Shown: piece after piece, positions 1 to 9,226 of the stretch
Numbering within the stretch: the first letter of the stretch is position 1
Layout: each line of letters starts with the position of its first letter
Assembly: GCA_011772595.1 (NCBI GenBank)
Contig: WVZH01000318.1
Coordinates: forward strand, 656 to 20,402
Direction of reading: 5' to 3'
Origin: Anaerolineales bacterium
GTDB taxonomy: Bacteria > Chloroflexota > Anaerolineae > Anaerolineales > E44-bin32
DNA length: 19,747 nt
The notes under the pieces: generated by a model
Told to the model about the DNA's origin: nothing
The model's database searches: none
What the model saw: the letters and a program-made list of their open reading frames with translations, nothing else
Position numbers and translations under genes: made by a program

Positions 1-1244
1 AGGATCGCTAAGGGCACGCGCTGATAATGCACGCCCTGCGGGGGTTGATCGTCGATCAATGGATCGGGATTACCCAACCCCCCGGCACGCACCTTGAATG
101 TCCAATAATCACCGGGTTGATAATTGTCCCCGCTGCTAGCGTCGAACTCCAGGCGGATGCCGTCGCGCAGCTCCGTGGGGTCACTGCCCACCGGTACCTT
201 GAGGTAACCGGAGATGTCCTCGATGCCGTTCCAAAGACGGAAGAATGCACGTCCACTAGGTCGAGAAGCCTCCGTATAGCGCTCCGTTCCCACAACCAAC
301 TCGTCGCCGTCCAGCGTAACGTCGGCCCCATAGGTCACGCGCCAGTAGCCTTGATCTTGATCGTACTCCACCACCTCAAGGTAAAAAGCGTTCAGACCGC
401 TGGTCTTGATCGCTTGATCGTTGGCCGTGATTGTGATCTTCTTGTCAGGACCTGCCAGGTCGCATTCGCCGCGCCCTACCAGACCACCGTTGAACTGTGA
501 CCATTTAAACATCGGCTGGGCGCTGTTCACCTGGGCTATCTCGACACGGTATAGATGGTGCTCGAAGCCAATGTACCCGCCACCTTCCTCGACCGGGCAA
601 TCACCACCGGAGGAAATGGTCGGTAGCAGTGTAACCTTCAGCTTTCCCTTCTGGCTGAAATCATCCTGCAAACGCTCGACAATGGTACGGCAAGTGTCAT
701 CCTCACCGAGACGGAAGAGCCGGAAGCGCAGCGCCGTTTGCACACGCTCGGTCGTGTCTGGACCTCCTAAGGCCGGCTCGATCAAGGTCTCCGGTGTCTG
801 AAAGCCGTTCAATGCCGAGCGCCACACTTCGAGAACGACAGCGTCGCGCACGCCATCCGCGATGTCTCCCACGACGCCCGCCGGATCTTGGATCGGCGGC
901 TGCAGATAGGTCGCCTTGCGCGTGACCGCCGCCGTGGGATCGGGTGGTTCCCCCGGCAGGTCCACAGCCAGGCCGTTCACCCAGGCCCCGCCCGGCAGGA
1001 TATCGAGCTCGACGTCGCTCCCCACCACACGTGCTTCGCTTACCTTGAAGGCATCAGGCGTGTGGGCTGGCACGGCTGCAACATCAGGACCGATCACGTC
1101 CCGCGCCGCGCCCTCCTGCCAAGCCAGGGTAAGCCGGGTTTGATCATTCCAATCGGAATCGAGGAGCACGCGTCCTTGCTGATGGAGAACACCTTGTAGG
1201 TTCTCCTCACCCTCCGTTTCCCATCGAGAGAAATCACCTTTCAT
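1..1244 (-). CDS. DUF6519-type eCIS protein (3' end cut by window edge)
   Basis: An open frame from the ATG at 1244 runs for 414 codons to the left edge with no stop, so the C-terminus is missing. AAGGAG lies six bases before the ATG and overlaps the TAA of the previous gene. The N-terminus 'MKGDFSRW' and 'QGRVLLDSDWNDQ' (23-35) match the DUF6519 opening pattern (MKGDFSR...QGRVQLDADWNEQ). 'LYRVEI' and 'FKWSQFNGG' (246-254) match a second conserved block of that family (FKWSR-x-NGS). Residues 255-414 look like repeated beta strands. Proteins of this type often occur with eCIS baseplate genes, but their job is not established to my knowledge; an outer baseplate or fibre-associated role is a guess. 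No signal peptide or membrane segment is seen. Confidence 0.85.
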   Translation of the reverse strand, partial: MKGDFSRWETEGEENLQGVLHQQGRVLLDSDWNDQTRLTLAWQEGAARDVIGPDVAAVPAHTPDAFKVSEARVVGSDVELDILPGGAWVNGLAVDLPGEPPDPTAAVTRKATYLQPPIQDPAGVVGDIADGVRDAVVLEVWRSALNGFQTPETLIEPALGGPDTTERVQTALRFRLFRLGEDDTCRTIVERLQDDFSQKGKLKVTLLPTISSGGDCPVEEGGGYIGFEHHLYRVEIAQVNSAQPMFKWSQFNGGLVGRGECDLAGPDKKITITANDQAIKTSGLNAFYLEVVEYDQDQGYWRVTYGADVTLDGDELVVGTERYTEASRPSGRAFFRLWNGIEDISGYLKVPVGSDPTELRDGIRLEFDASSGDNYQPGDYWTFKVRAGGLGNPDPLIDDQPPQGVHYQRVPLAI

Positions 1245-1250
1245 GGTTCA

Positions 1251-1256
1251 CTCCTT
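1251..1256 (-). promoter_or_regulatory. Ribosome-binding site of the DUF6519-type gene, overlapping the upstream stop
   Basis: The minus strand reads TAAGGAG: the TAA is the stop of the gpI-like gene, and AAGGAG lies six bases before the ATG at 1244. Terminating ribosomes would stand next to this site, which suggests coupled translation. Confidence 0.75.
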
Positions 1257-3816
1257 ACGTCACCGGCACGAGCAACGGTCGAACGCCGACCGGCATGAAT
1301 TCACGGTATCGAATCTGCAAGTTGCGCCATTTGTGCGCCTCCAGCAGGAAGCCAAAAGCGCCCATGGCATCGTCCTGCGGCCCTCGCTCCCGAATGCGAA
1401 AATCAGAGGCGTGGGCCAATTGACCATAGGCCGGCTCTCCAAATAACTCACTCACGAAATGTAACGCCACACCGGTCACACAACCCAGATTCTGCGGTAA
1501 GCGGTCACCGACGCCTGAGAAATAACTGTAGCGGATGCAGCCCACTTGATTGTTCAAGACCTCCAAAGCATGCACCCATATCCCACCGCGTCCGTTGATC
1601 TGCTCCACGCGCATTCGGCCAAAAGCAGTCAGGCCGTTCACCTCTGTGGGCGGCCCCCAATCATTCAACGGATCCGTGGCGTTGGTCAGCACGAAGGCGT
1701 TCCCCGGATGAGCGCCCACACCCACACCCGCGTCGAGCAGTGTATCGCTCAGGAAAAGTCTGTAATCACGATCGATGTGTAGTGGGCCAGAGATCGTGCG
1801 TCGCAGGACGACCTCGGGGACCTGGTCGAATGCTGCTCGCTCGGCCGCGTTGGCAAACCCATACGGCTCGCGCAGGCGTAGCGAGGTTTGGATCGGTCGG
1901 CGCGTACCATCCGGGGTGCCGTCGAGCTCCAGGCTACCTCCGGGGTCGAGCGTGCAGTCGATCAACTCCAGGCGGTTGAGCGCCGCGCGAGCGATCAAGG
2001 GCTCGCCAGCAGGGAAGCTGACCGGATGGCGTGTGAGGTAGAGCCCCTCCAGGCGCAGGACGATACCGGCCGCCTGGCTGGGATCGTCGGGGCGGAAGCG
2101 TAACGGTTTCTTCAGCATAACTACCGGTCGTTGGCCGTCAGCGGCGCGTATGATGCGCGTATTCGCCAGCGGGTAATTCTCCCCACCATCCTCTGTGATC
2201 ACGCCAGCGATAGCGCTGATGTCCAGGGTGTGGGTCATGCTGTCTTGAATCTCGAGGATGTACGGCTCGGCCTCGGGGAGTATCAGCTCCAGCTTGTGCT
2301 GCAAATCATCCGCCCGGTCGTGGTAGTCCACATCCTCTTCCCTGAACGGCTGACCCTGCCACTCGGCCGGCGGGTCGGGTCTTGAGCGCGGGTGTGCGCC
2401 CACCGGTCCCACGGCGCCATAGGTGTAAGTGACCAGTAAATCGTCTTCCAAGGCGTTGGCCTCGCTCTCCCCCACCCCGCTAGTCAGGGTACCGACGCCG
2501 ATCAACAGACGACCGATATCGGGATCGATCACAATCTCGCGGTCGCGCACGGGCGGTTGCAGGCCCGCCTCCCAGGCACACAGGTTTGCGCCCCGGATTA
2601 TCCATACCAGCTTCTCGTACACCTGCAGAGCCTGCGCCGTACGCAGAAGCGAGAAGCGCACCTGACCGGCGACGGTTATCTCCCAGCGTGGCCCGCGGCC
2701 GCGCACGACGGCCGCCACCGGTAGAGGTTTGCCCTCTTCGATAAAAATCGCCCTGAGTTTGGCGGAGAGCAGGCCCTCATCCAATTCGGCTTGGAAGCCC
2801 GACTCGACCGTAAAGAGCGGCTGCTCGGCCTCCGGCCAGCCCTCGTCGTCGAAGGGCGGGGCAGGGAGATGTAGCTGTAAACCCACGTCGCCAATCTCGA
2901 TGGCGTCAAGATCCACATTGGTGGGATCATAGGTCTCCACAAGTAGATATTTCTCTGGACGTCCGGCAGGCGAACCTTGAGTCAAGCGCGCGGCTGTGAT
3001 GGGGCCCGGCGTCTCATCAAGCTGCGTGACGACTGGCGGATCGCGATCCGGATCGAACTGGTAGGTATTAAACAAGCGCACGGGCTCGCCCATGGGGTGC
3101 AGGTCGAAGGGCACCACATGGGTTGCCTCGCCGTCCACCGCCGTGCCTGTGGCGCGCCAACCGCGAGCCACAGGCTTGGAGATCGGCACGCGATAGTCTT
3201 CCAGCCGCCACAAGAAGATCGCCAAGTTAGGCAAGTTGAAACGTAGTGCGCCGAAGGTCGGCGGCTTGACGTCGACCACTCGTGCGAAGGGATCGAAAGG
3301 GCTGCCCAAAAGGCTTAGGGTGGCTGGATCACGCAGCGTCATCGTCCCGCCGCGGATCGGCGTGAAGCGCGTCACCGCTGGCAAGCCATAGGGCGGATCG
3401 CCGCCCGCATCCGGGCGTTGGTGGTTGAGATGCTGGTTCCAGAGCAAGCGCTCGCGCAGCTCGACACAATGCACCCCCCAGCGCGTCAGGTTGAAGGTCA
3501 GGCGCTCAATACTGGCCAGAGTGCCTTTCCGCCGGCGTAGAGCGATGGTATCTGCGACATCGGCTCGCAGCGTCCAGGGGTCGCCTTGCAGATGGCTCAC
3601 CCCCAGAAGGTCACCGATGTAAGGGATCACCCACGGGTCACAGGTCTCGATGAACAGATCGCTGTATAGCGCCCCGATATTGCGTTCGATCTCACCGAAG
3701 GCGTCCTCAACCAGCGACAAGTAATGTTTCAGTTGGTCAGGCGGCTCTACTTTGCTGTCCTCGATGCGGTAGATCTCTGGCAGGCGCTCGTAGAGTGGTA
3801 CGCGTTTTTCATCCAT
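1255..3816 (-). CDS. Extended P2 gpI-like baseplate/tail protein (853 aa)
   Basis: The N-terminal ~110 residues match tail protein I: 'LYERLPEIYRIED', 'DLFIETCDPWVIPYIGDLLG' (54-71) and 'RADVADTIALRRRKGTLASIERL' (84-106). In P2-type phages this protein joins the baseplate wedge to the fibre region. The rest, about 650 residues, goes far beyond a normal gpI (roughly 200 residues) and is beta-rich. The C-terminal part reads like an extension found in other long eCIS tail-I proteins: 'LELIDCTLDPGGSLEL', 'CIRYSYFSG', 'YGQLAHASDFRIRERGPQDDAMGAFGF' and a closing 'NLQIRYREFMPVGVRPLLVP'. The start follows the previous stop by one base. The stop (TAA) lies inside the ribosome-binding site of the next gene. 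It is probably a baseplate periphery component; a role in attachment is possible but not shown. Confidence 0.88.
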   Translation of the reverse strand: MDEKRVPLYERLPEIYRIEDSKVEPPDQLKHYLSLVEDAFGEIERNIGALYSDLFIETCDPWVIPYIGDLLGVSHLQGDPWTLRADVADTIALRRRKGTLASIERLTFNLTRWGVHCVELRERLLWNQHLNHQRPDAGGDPPYGLPAVTRFTPIRGGTMTLRDPATLSLLGSPFDPFARVVDVKPPTFGALRFNLPNLAIFLWRLEDYRVPISKPVARGWRATGTAVDGEATHVVPFDLHPMGEPVRLFNTYQFDPDRDPPVVTQLDETPGPITAARLTQGSPAGRPEKYLLVETYDPTNVDLDAIEIGDVGLQLHLPAPPFDDEGWPEAEQPLFTVESGFQAELDEGLLSAKLRAIFIEEGKPLPVAAVVRGRGPRWEITVAGQVRFSLLRTAQALQVYEKLVWIIRGANLCAWEAGLQPPVRDREIVIDPDIGRLLIGVGTLTSGVGESEANALEDDLLVTYTYGAVGPVGAHPRSRPDPPAEWQGQPFREEDVDYHDRADDLQHKLELILPEAEPYILEIQDSMTHTLDISAIAGVITEDGGENYPLANTRIIRAADGQRPVVMLKKPLRFRPDDPSQAAGIVLRLEGLYLTRHPVSFPAGEPLIARAALNRLELIDCTLDPGGSLELDGTPDGTRRPIQTSLRLREPYGFANAAERAAFDQVPEVVLRRTISGPLHIDRDYRLFLSDTLLDAGVGVGAHPGNAFVLTNATDPLNDWGPPTEVNGLTAFGRMRVEQINGRGGIWVHALEVLNNQVGCIRYSYFSGVGDRLPQNLGCVTGVALHFVSELFGEPAYGQLAHASDFRIRERGPQDDAMGAFGFLLEAHKWRNLQIRYREFMPVGVRPLLVPVT

Positions 3817-3817
3817 C

Positions 3818-6421
3818 TCAGCAAGCCTCCACCGGTGGTCCAGAGATTGGATTGATCTGCAGGTGTCCCTTGTACAAGGCCAGGACCTGGTGGCTGGCGG
3901 GGGTCAGAGAGACGCTGAAGGGAACCACCTCTGGTGGAGCCAACTCGGAGGGGGTCTCTGACTCGCCCATGGAGAGCAGCCCCGTGACTTTGGTCCACTG
4001 CACACCAGGCACAGCCTGGATCACGCCCTCGATACGGCTGGCGTACTCGGGTTGTGCGAAGCGTCGCTCTGCCAAGCTGAACAGGCCCTCGGAGGCGTCT
4101 AGGCCCAACTCACCCTTCACACCCAGAGCCTCTTTAATATCTTCCGTTACATCCTCCTGAAGGAAGGTGGTGTCAAAGGCCACATTCACCTTTAAACAGA
4201 CGAAATTCAGCTTGCCTTGCAGGACCAAAATAGGGAACCGATCCGGACCCCGGCAGCGGTTATATTCAGCCAGGATCTGGCGAACATCATCGATCTCATC
4301 GCCGCGTCCGGTCTCCATGAGCACGGTCAGGACCACGCAGGGGACGTTGTCGACCAAATCCCAGGCGGCGCGCACCTTCGAGACGCCGGAGATGGCTAAA
4401 GTCTCCCACTCGTAATCCTCCAAGCTGACCAACCGGTCGAGGCTCTGCACTTTCCCTGGAGCTGCTTGGCGGGCGTTGTCGCCACTCTCGGGCTGATCAC
4501 CCCCGGAGGCCACGCCAGGCAGGTAGATCTTGACCAGGTTGTTGAGCTTACCGCCGGCTTGTGGTTTGGTCTCCTCTTTCAGTGCCCCGTACGCTCCGAT
4601 GCCACTGCGGTAGCGGGCGATGACGTTCTTCACGCCGGAGGGCAACCGTTTGCCGGTCTTACCGTCGCCGAACTGCACCCAACTATCACCATTCATGTCC
4701 TCGCGGACGATGTAGATCTCCTCGTCCGCATCGTGGTCGAAAAACGTGGGTACGCGCGTCCATAGGCGACCCTCTACGTAGATCTTGAGCTCTGGCACCT
4801 CGGGCGGTGTCTGACCAGCCGACTTGTGGTAGGTGAGCGGGGACTTGGGCAGCTTGAAGGTTTGGAAGGCTTGGCGGCTATCGCCGTTACCCAACACGGC
4901 TTCCTTTTCGGATTTGCCCTGGGTTGCTTCGACCAGGTTTGCATACACCACGACCAGCGGATCGTCCAGAAGCGGGAAGTCCTGCAGGCTGAAGTCCTCT
5001 TCAAAGACTGGGAGGTAGACCGGACGCAAGCGCGGGATCGGGTCGTCTGAGACCAGCGTCTCATCGATCGTGCTGCTCAGTTGCTCAAAAAGGCCGTCCT
5101 CTCGCACCAGCAGGAGTTGCCGGTCCTTCAGGTTTTGATAGTCCTCCCCCAGGCCAAAGTGCAGGAGTGAGGAGAGGTCGGCGGTGGTGTCCTCAGTGTA
5201 GGCGCCCTGCAACGAGAAGCTCCCCCCGATGACCTCCAGGAACTCGATGCTGCGGATATCCGTGAAGACCTGGTCGACATAAGACACATCTTGATCTAGT
5301 CGGACCACTGTTGAACCACCGGACATGGCGCCCCATGAGATCGAAGCCTTGGTGGCTTTTGTCACCCGCCGTTCGAAGAAATACTCCGCTCCACCACCAG
5401 TCGAAAAGCTACTGAGTTGCAGGACGACCAGCATCGTCGATCCGACCGCCAGGTCATCGACCTCCTGATCGAGCGGCATGTCTGTGAACGTCGCCAGGGG
5501 AGTATATTCCCCGGCCAAAACGACCATACCCACCACCTCACCAGGCGCAGTCCCCACCCTGCGGTGGAAATCGACATCGGTCGTCGTGGCCGTCGTACCG
5601 GACACTTCAACGGTCTCAGTGGGACCGTTAAAGCCGAAGTGACGGAAGGTACGGCCCAGTTTATAGGCTTGGACCTGGCTGCCGACGAAGGATCCCTCCA
5701 ACTGGCCCTCGATCTCTATTTCGGTGCGATCGAAGCGCTCTTCGACCTGCTTGATCACCACTACCTGGCGGTCTGTGGACGGATCGCTGGGGTTACTGAC
5801 CAATAGCAAGCGGTCCTTTTCCTCCAGGGTAAGCCCACCCTGCTCGAGAATCTGTGTCTCGACCGAGAAGGAGTTCGTCCCGACGGTGATGTTCGGTAGC
5901 GTGTACGGTCGATAAAGAGAGAACTTGCTTAGTGCCGGGTAGGCCGTGGCTTCAATTACCGTCTCGAACTCGGCTTGTTCCTCCAGTCCCTCCACCTGCG
6001 CCTTGACCGGGAAACCGGGCGGGATGATGACCGGCCTATCGCCTTTGACCTCGAAGGCAAAGGTGGCGCGGCCACCAACGCCCGGCGTCAAACGATAACC
6101 CAGCAGGCGTACCAAGTCGCTCACGCTCTCCCGCCAACGCGCCGTGCGCAGATAGGCCTCGTTGGCGTAAAGCTCTTGATAGAAGGTCAGGATGTCGCCC
6201 AGAACCGCGGCACCCTCCAACAAAGCGATGCCGGGATCGTCCGAAGCCCGGTGCGTCCAGGTACTGAGCACTTCATCCCGATTTAGTGCGCGCAGCATGG
6301 TCTCACGAAAATCCGAATACGTGCCGATGCGGTAACGAATGCGTGGTAACCCGGGGCGATTCTCGATTTTCTTGGGAAACTCGAAGATCTCCACGCAATC
6401 GTTACGGCAATCCTTACTCAC
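3818..6421 (-). CDS. Large baseplate wedge protein, second paralogue (Afp12-like, baseplate J related)
   Basis: An 867-residue partner of the preceding wedge protein. The GTG start at 6421 overlaps the previous stop (GTGA), with GGGGAGGG about seven bases upstream. After a short Cys-containing start (C5, C9) comes 'RYRIGTYSDFRETML', then 'DDPGIALLEGAAVLGDILTFYQELYANEAYLRTARWRESV' (61-100), the same DxxLxxYQ...NEAYL-x-TAR motif as its paralogue. Near residue 580 is 'VQFGDGKTGKRLPSG', matching FGDG-x-x-G-x-x-LP in the other copy. The end has the baseplate J pattern 'EDVTEDIKEALGVKGELGLD' and 'SRIEGVIQAVPGVQWTKVTGL'. Residues 200-500 hold beta-rich insertions that could be exposed baseplate domains. 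The next gene follows after a single base. Confidence 0.92.
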   Translation of the reverse strand: MSKDCRNDCVEIFEFPKKIENRPGLPRIRYRIGTYSDFRETMLRALNRDEVLSTWTHRASDDPGIALLEGAAVLGDILTFYQELYANEAYLRTARWRESVSDLVRLLGYRLTPGVGGRATFAFEVKGDRPVIIPPGFPVKAQVEGLEEQAEFETVIEATAYPALSKFSLYRPYTLPNITVGTNSFSVETQILEQGGLTLEEKDRLLLVSNPSDPSTDRQVVVIKQVEERFDRTEIEIEGQLEGSFVGSQVQAYKLGRTFRHFGFNGPTETVEVSGTTATTTDVDFHRRVGTAPGEVVGMVVLAGEYTPLATFTDMPLDQEVDDLAVGSTMLVVLQLSSFSTGGGAEYFFERRVTKATKASISWGAMSGGSTVVRLDQDVSYVDQVFTDIRSIEFLEVIGGSFSLQGAYTEDTTADLSSLLHFGLGEDYQNLKDRQLLLVREDGLFEQLSSTIDETLVSDDPIPRLRPVYLPVFEEDFSLQDFPLLDDPLVVVYANLVEATQGKSEKEAVLGNGDSRQAFQTFKLPKSPLTYHKSAGQTPPEVPELKIYVEGRLWTRVPTFFDHDADEEIYIVREDMNGDSWVQFGDGKTGKRLPSGVKNVIARYRSGIGAYGALKEETKPQAGGKLNNLVKIYLPGVASGGDQPESGDNARQAAPGKVQSLDRLVSLEDYEWETLAISGVSKVRAAWDLVDNVPCVVLTVLMETGRGDEIDDVRQILAEYNRCRGPDRFPILVLQGKLNFVCLKVNVAFDTTFLQEDVTEDIKEALGVKGELGLDASEGLFSLAERRFAQPEYASRIEGVIQAVPGVQWTKVTGLLSMGESETPSELAPPEVVPFSVSLTPASHQVLALYKGHLQINPISGPPVEAC

Positions 6422-8853
6422 TGACGCCCTCCCCTCAAATCGAAACTGATCATCCCTCGCTCCTTGTGATCGGGATCGTTGAGCACCTGGACAATCTCGT
6501 TGGGTTGAACCTCCAACACGTCAGCGGTTCCCGGCGTGGCGGCATGCCAGCGCTTCAAGGAAATCTCCAGGATGTGGTCAACACCCTCAACAGCCTGAGC
6601 GCGCCCCACGATCTGGCTCACGTGCAGCGCCTGGCCGAAGGTCCAACGATCGGGGTGGAAATAGCCCATGCGCCCGTCGGGTGTGTAACCATCAGAGAAC
6701 TCCTGCTCCAGGATCGAACGCACATCTTGGGGCCAGGTGTCCTGCTGAACACAAAGCGTGACCACGATGTCGAGCGGGACATAACGAGGTGGTCTCAGTT
6801 CCAGGTCTTCCCCGATCAGACGCACCGCCTCCAGGTGGCGAGACAATTTCTCCTCCAAATCCTCACTCCAGGTTGTTGTCCCCACTGGATCGACCGTGAT
6901 CCGTACCGTGCGCCAGCTCCCGGTCCACATGTATCGGGCAGATGCTTTGGCGACTTCGGGAAGCTCCTCGGCACGTTCGATGTAGTCATGCAAGGCAACG
7001 GCGCGCAGTTGTCGGTATCGATAGGCTTCAGGTGCGCGGCGGATGATTTCCTGTGGTGGTTCCGGCGCGCGACCATTGATGACATCGAAAGGGTTCCAGC
7101 AGGAGTCGATCTCTGGAAAAGCCGCCTCGTCAAAGGCCGTCAAAGTATCGGCGCCGACATTCCCATCCAGGCCGTATCCCACCTGGTAAAAAGCATGCAC
7201 GACGGAATCCTCGGGGAGCTTGCGTCCATTAATCCCGTCCCCGAAACGCAGCCAACTGCGGCTCAGTTCGTCGGTCTCGACGACGAAGTGATCACCGCCT
7301 TCGGCGCTGTCGTCGCTGTGCACGAGACTGATTACCTCGTCCCAGGCCTCCGGCGCGCCGCCATCGTGGGTGACTTCGACTTCTAACGTCGATTCTGGTT
7401 TGACGTCCCCACCGGGGAGTGTGTCCTTGTAAGCCAGCGGGAGCGTGTCAAGTTTGCAAAGGGCCTCGCCCACCTCACTACGCTGGTAATATAAATCATC
7501 CACTCCCGCCAGAGTCGAGCCCGGTTCGTAGAAAGACACTTCCACTGGGCGGCCGTGAAAGACCTGGATCAGATTGGCATGGAAAAGCGATACATCGTGG
7601 ACAGGGCCCGAATCGCATTCCACGGTGAAACAGTACGCGCTGCGTAGCTGGTCCTTTTCCTCCCAGTTCACCCGCACCAACCACTTCCCACGCACCGGAT
7701 CTTCCACAACCTCGGCACCCAGTACACCGGGAAGCAATTGCAACAACTGACGCTTGGTGGGATCTCGGCCGCGCGCCTCCCCCGTCAGCGGGTTGAGATG
7801 CTCTTGAATTAACAGGTGTGTGACTTGACCGCTGTGCATCCAGTCACGGACGTCCTCCGCTTTTGATTTCGCGCCGTCGTCGATGATCAGATCGGCTTGG
7901 GTGCTGCCCGCCTCCAGCGCAGGGACAGCGTCGTCCCAGGTGTAGAAGCTGATGCGGTTCAGTAGCGGATCGAAAGTGCGACTCTCCCGATGGATAAAGA
8001 CCACACAAGCCGGATCCTCGATATCCTCCCCTGTCCCCACTTGGAGGCGACTGGAGGGAGCCAAGGGCAGCGTCATGGAGGTGTTAACCTCCAACGCCAA
8101 CCAAGTGCTGGCCTGGTTGCCTTGATGGATGTGGTAATCCATCAGGCGAGCATGACGCGCCAACGAAACACGTTCGCGCGCCGTGCCCAGGTATGCTTCA
8201 TTCATCACCCGGTCTTGGTAATCGCTGAGTTCGTCGGCCGCGACGCTGAACAGCTCGAGCAGGGTTTGATCGAGATCAGCCTCACTGGTCGCTTGCCATC
8301 CTGGCACCTTGTCCATCATCCAAGTGATCATGGTATGCCGGAAGGAATCGTAATCCTTGGCCAAGTAATCGATGGCTGGATCGGTCCGCGGTGCGGGTGG
8401 TGCGTCCCAATCTGGGGCGCACAAATTGAAGCACCCGGGGCGGAATTTGAAATCGATCTCGCTGAAGAAGGGATCGATGTCCTGGAAGACAACGTTCAGA
8501 GAGTAGGTCGAGTAATCGCCGATCGGCCTCACGGTCAGATGAAGCACCTTGTCGTTGGCGTCTTCGGCGATGGCTACGACCTGCACCTGATCGGCTAGCG
8601 GACCGGCGGGTAGACGAAGGCCACCGCTGATCGGGAAGAGCTCCCTGGCCAGCTTGGCGCCGCTATCGAAAGCTTGAAAGATATCGTGCACCCGGTTGTT
8701 GTTGTGGAAGTGAACCTCTAAGATCGCTTCCGTAGGATTGGGATCGGGTTGCAGGCTCACCAACACTAAACTGATCCCGTTGAAGCCTATCGCCTGCAGT
8801 TCGTCTGCCCGTTCTTCCAGCGCTTCTTGGTTTAGGATCATGGCCTCACTCAC
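6418..8853 (-). CDS. Large baseplate wedge protein, first paralogue (Afp11-like, baseplate J related)
   Basis: An 811-residue wedge protein that forms the baseplate ring around the hub. The GTG at 8853 overlaps the gp25-like stop; an ATG at 8841, four bases after that stop, would remove only four residues and has a closer GAGG. Residues 1-160 are an N-terminal domain ending 'IDPFFSEIDFKFRPGC'. Then comes the family motif 'IDYLAKDYDSF' (161-171), and 'LLELFSVAADELSDYQDRVMNEAYLGTARERVSL' with its NEAYL-x-TAR core. Near residue 535 is 'SWLRFGDGINGRKLP', shared with the next gene. The C-terminal part resembles a baseplate J tail with a 'RHLEAVRLIGEDLELRPPRYVPLDIVVTLCV' segment. It is homologous to the gene that follows, with which it overlaps as GTGA. 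Confidence 0.9.
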   Translation of the reverse strand: MSEAMILNQEALEERADELQAIGFNGISLVLVSLQPDPNPTEAILEVHFHNNNRVHDIFQAFDSGAKLARELFPISGGLRLPAGPLADQVQVVAIAEDANDKVLHLTVRPIGDYSTYSLNVVFQDIDPFFSEIDFKFRPGCFNLCAPDWDAPPAPRTDPAIDYLAKDYDSFRHTMITWMMDKVPGWQATSEADLDQTLLELFSVAADELSDYQDRVMNEAYLGTARERVSLARHARLMDYHIHQGNQASTWLALEVNTSMTLPLAPSSRLQVGTGEDIEDPACVVFIHRESRTFDPLLNRISFYTWDDAVPALEAGSTQADLIIDDGAKSKAEDVRDWMHSGQVTHLLIQEHLNPLTGEARGRDPTKRQLLQLLPGVLGAEVVEDPVRGKWLVRVNWEEKDQLRSAYCFTVECDSGPVHDVSLFHANLIQVFHGRPVEVSFYEPGSTLAGVDDLYYQRSEVGEALCKLDTLPLAYKDTLPGGDVKPESTLEVEVTHDGGAPEAWDEVISLVHSDDSAEGGDHFVVETDELSRSWLRFGDGINGRKLPEDSVVHAFYQVGYGLDGNVGADTLTAFDEAAFPEIDSCWNPFDVINGRAPEPPQEIIRRAPEAYRYRQLRAVALHDYIERAEELPEVAKASARYMWTGSWRTVRITVDPVGTTTWSEDLEEKLSRHLEAVRLIGEDLELRPPRYVPLDIVVTLCVQQDTWPQDVRSILEQEFSDGYTPDGRMGYFHPDRWTFGQALHVSQIVGRAQAVEGVDHILEISLKRWHAATPGTADVLEVQPNEIVQVLNDPDHKERGMISFDLRGGRQ

Positions 8854-9226
8854 TCATGCGCTGAAAACGCATCACCCGGCTGTCCTCTGTCCCGGCGATG
8901 CGATATCGGATTTCCGCTGTGAGCATCGCTCCTTCAATGTTCACCGAAAGATCTTCCAGCGTGATACGGTGGCCGAGGTAGTTCGATATCGCTTTGGTGA
9001 TCCTGGCCTTGGTCATGCCCCGTGTGGCCTCGTCAGCCGGCTCGAAAACCAGGTTGCGCACGCCGCCACCGAACTCAGGCAGAAAGGCACGCTCACCGAT
9101 GTTGGTGAGCAACAATTGCATCAATTCATCGCGTACATGGGGTTCCAACGCGGTCACCTGTGCCGTGCGACCGTCCTGGCCCACCCGGAAGGGGTAGGAG
9201 AGGTGGTGTCCGTATTTACTGCTCAT
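8846..9226 (-). CDS. gp25-like baseplate wedge protein (Afp9/Pvc9-like)
   Basis: A core wedge subunit, also conserved in T6SS (TssE) and contractile phages, which starts sheath assembly. The 126 residues contain the family hallmark 'LLLTNIGERAFLPEFGGGVRNLVFEP' (residues about 38-63), including the conserved GER at 44-46. The C-terminal strands are 'RITLEDLSVNIEGAMLTAEIRYRI', ending in 'RVMRFQRMSE'. Length is normal. The start overlaps the PAAR-like stop as ATGA. The next gene begins at or just after this stop. Confidence 0.95.
   Translation of the reverse strand: MSSKYGHHLSYPFRVGQDGRTAQVTALEPHVRDELMQLLLTNIGERAFLPEFGGGVRNLVFEPADEATRGMTKARITKAISNYLGHRITLEDLSVNIEGAMLTAEIRYRIAGTEDSRVMRFQRMSE

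Noticed and set aside
27..500. 157-residue plus-strand open frame at the left edge
   Set aside because: The minus strand here encodes the DUF6519-type protein with conserved motifs and a good start, so the plus-strand frame is a shadow.
6286..7386. 366-residue open frame on the plus strand, antisense to the two wedge genes
   Set aside because: It is opposite to clearly homologous wedge proteins, has no recognisable domain or ribosome-binding site, and looks like a by-product of codon bias in GC-rich DNA.
7990..8598. 202-residue open frame on the plus strand within the first wedge gene
   Set aside because: It is the antisense shadow of a real gene, with His- and Gly-rich composition typical of complementary reading.
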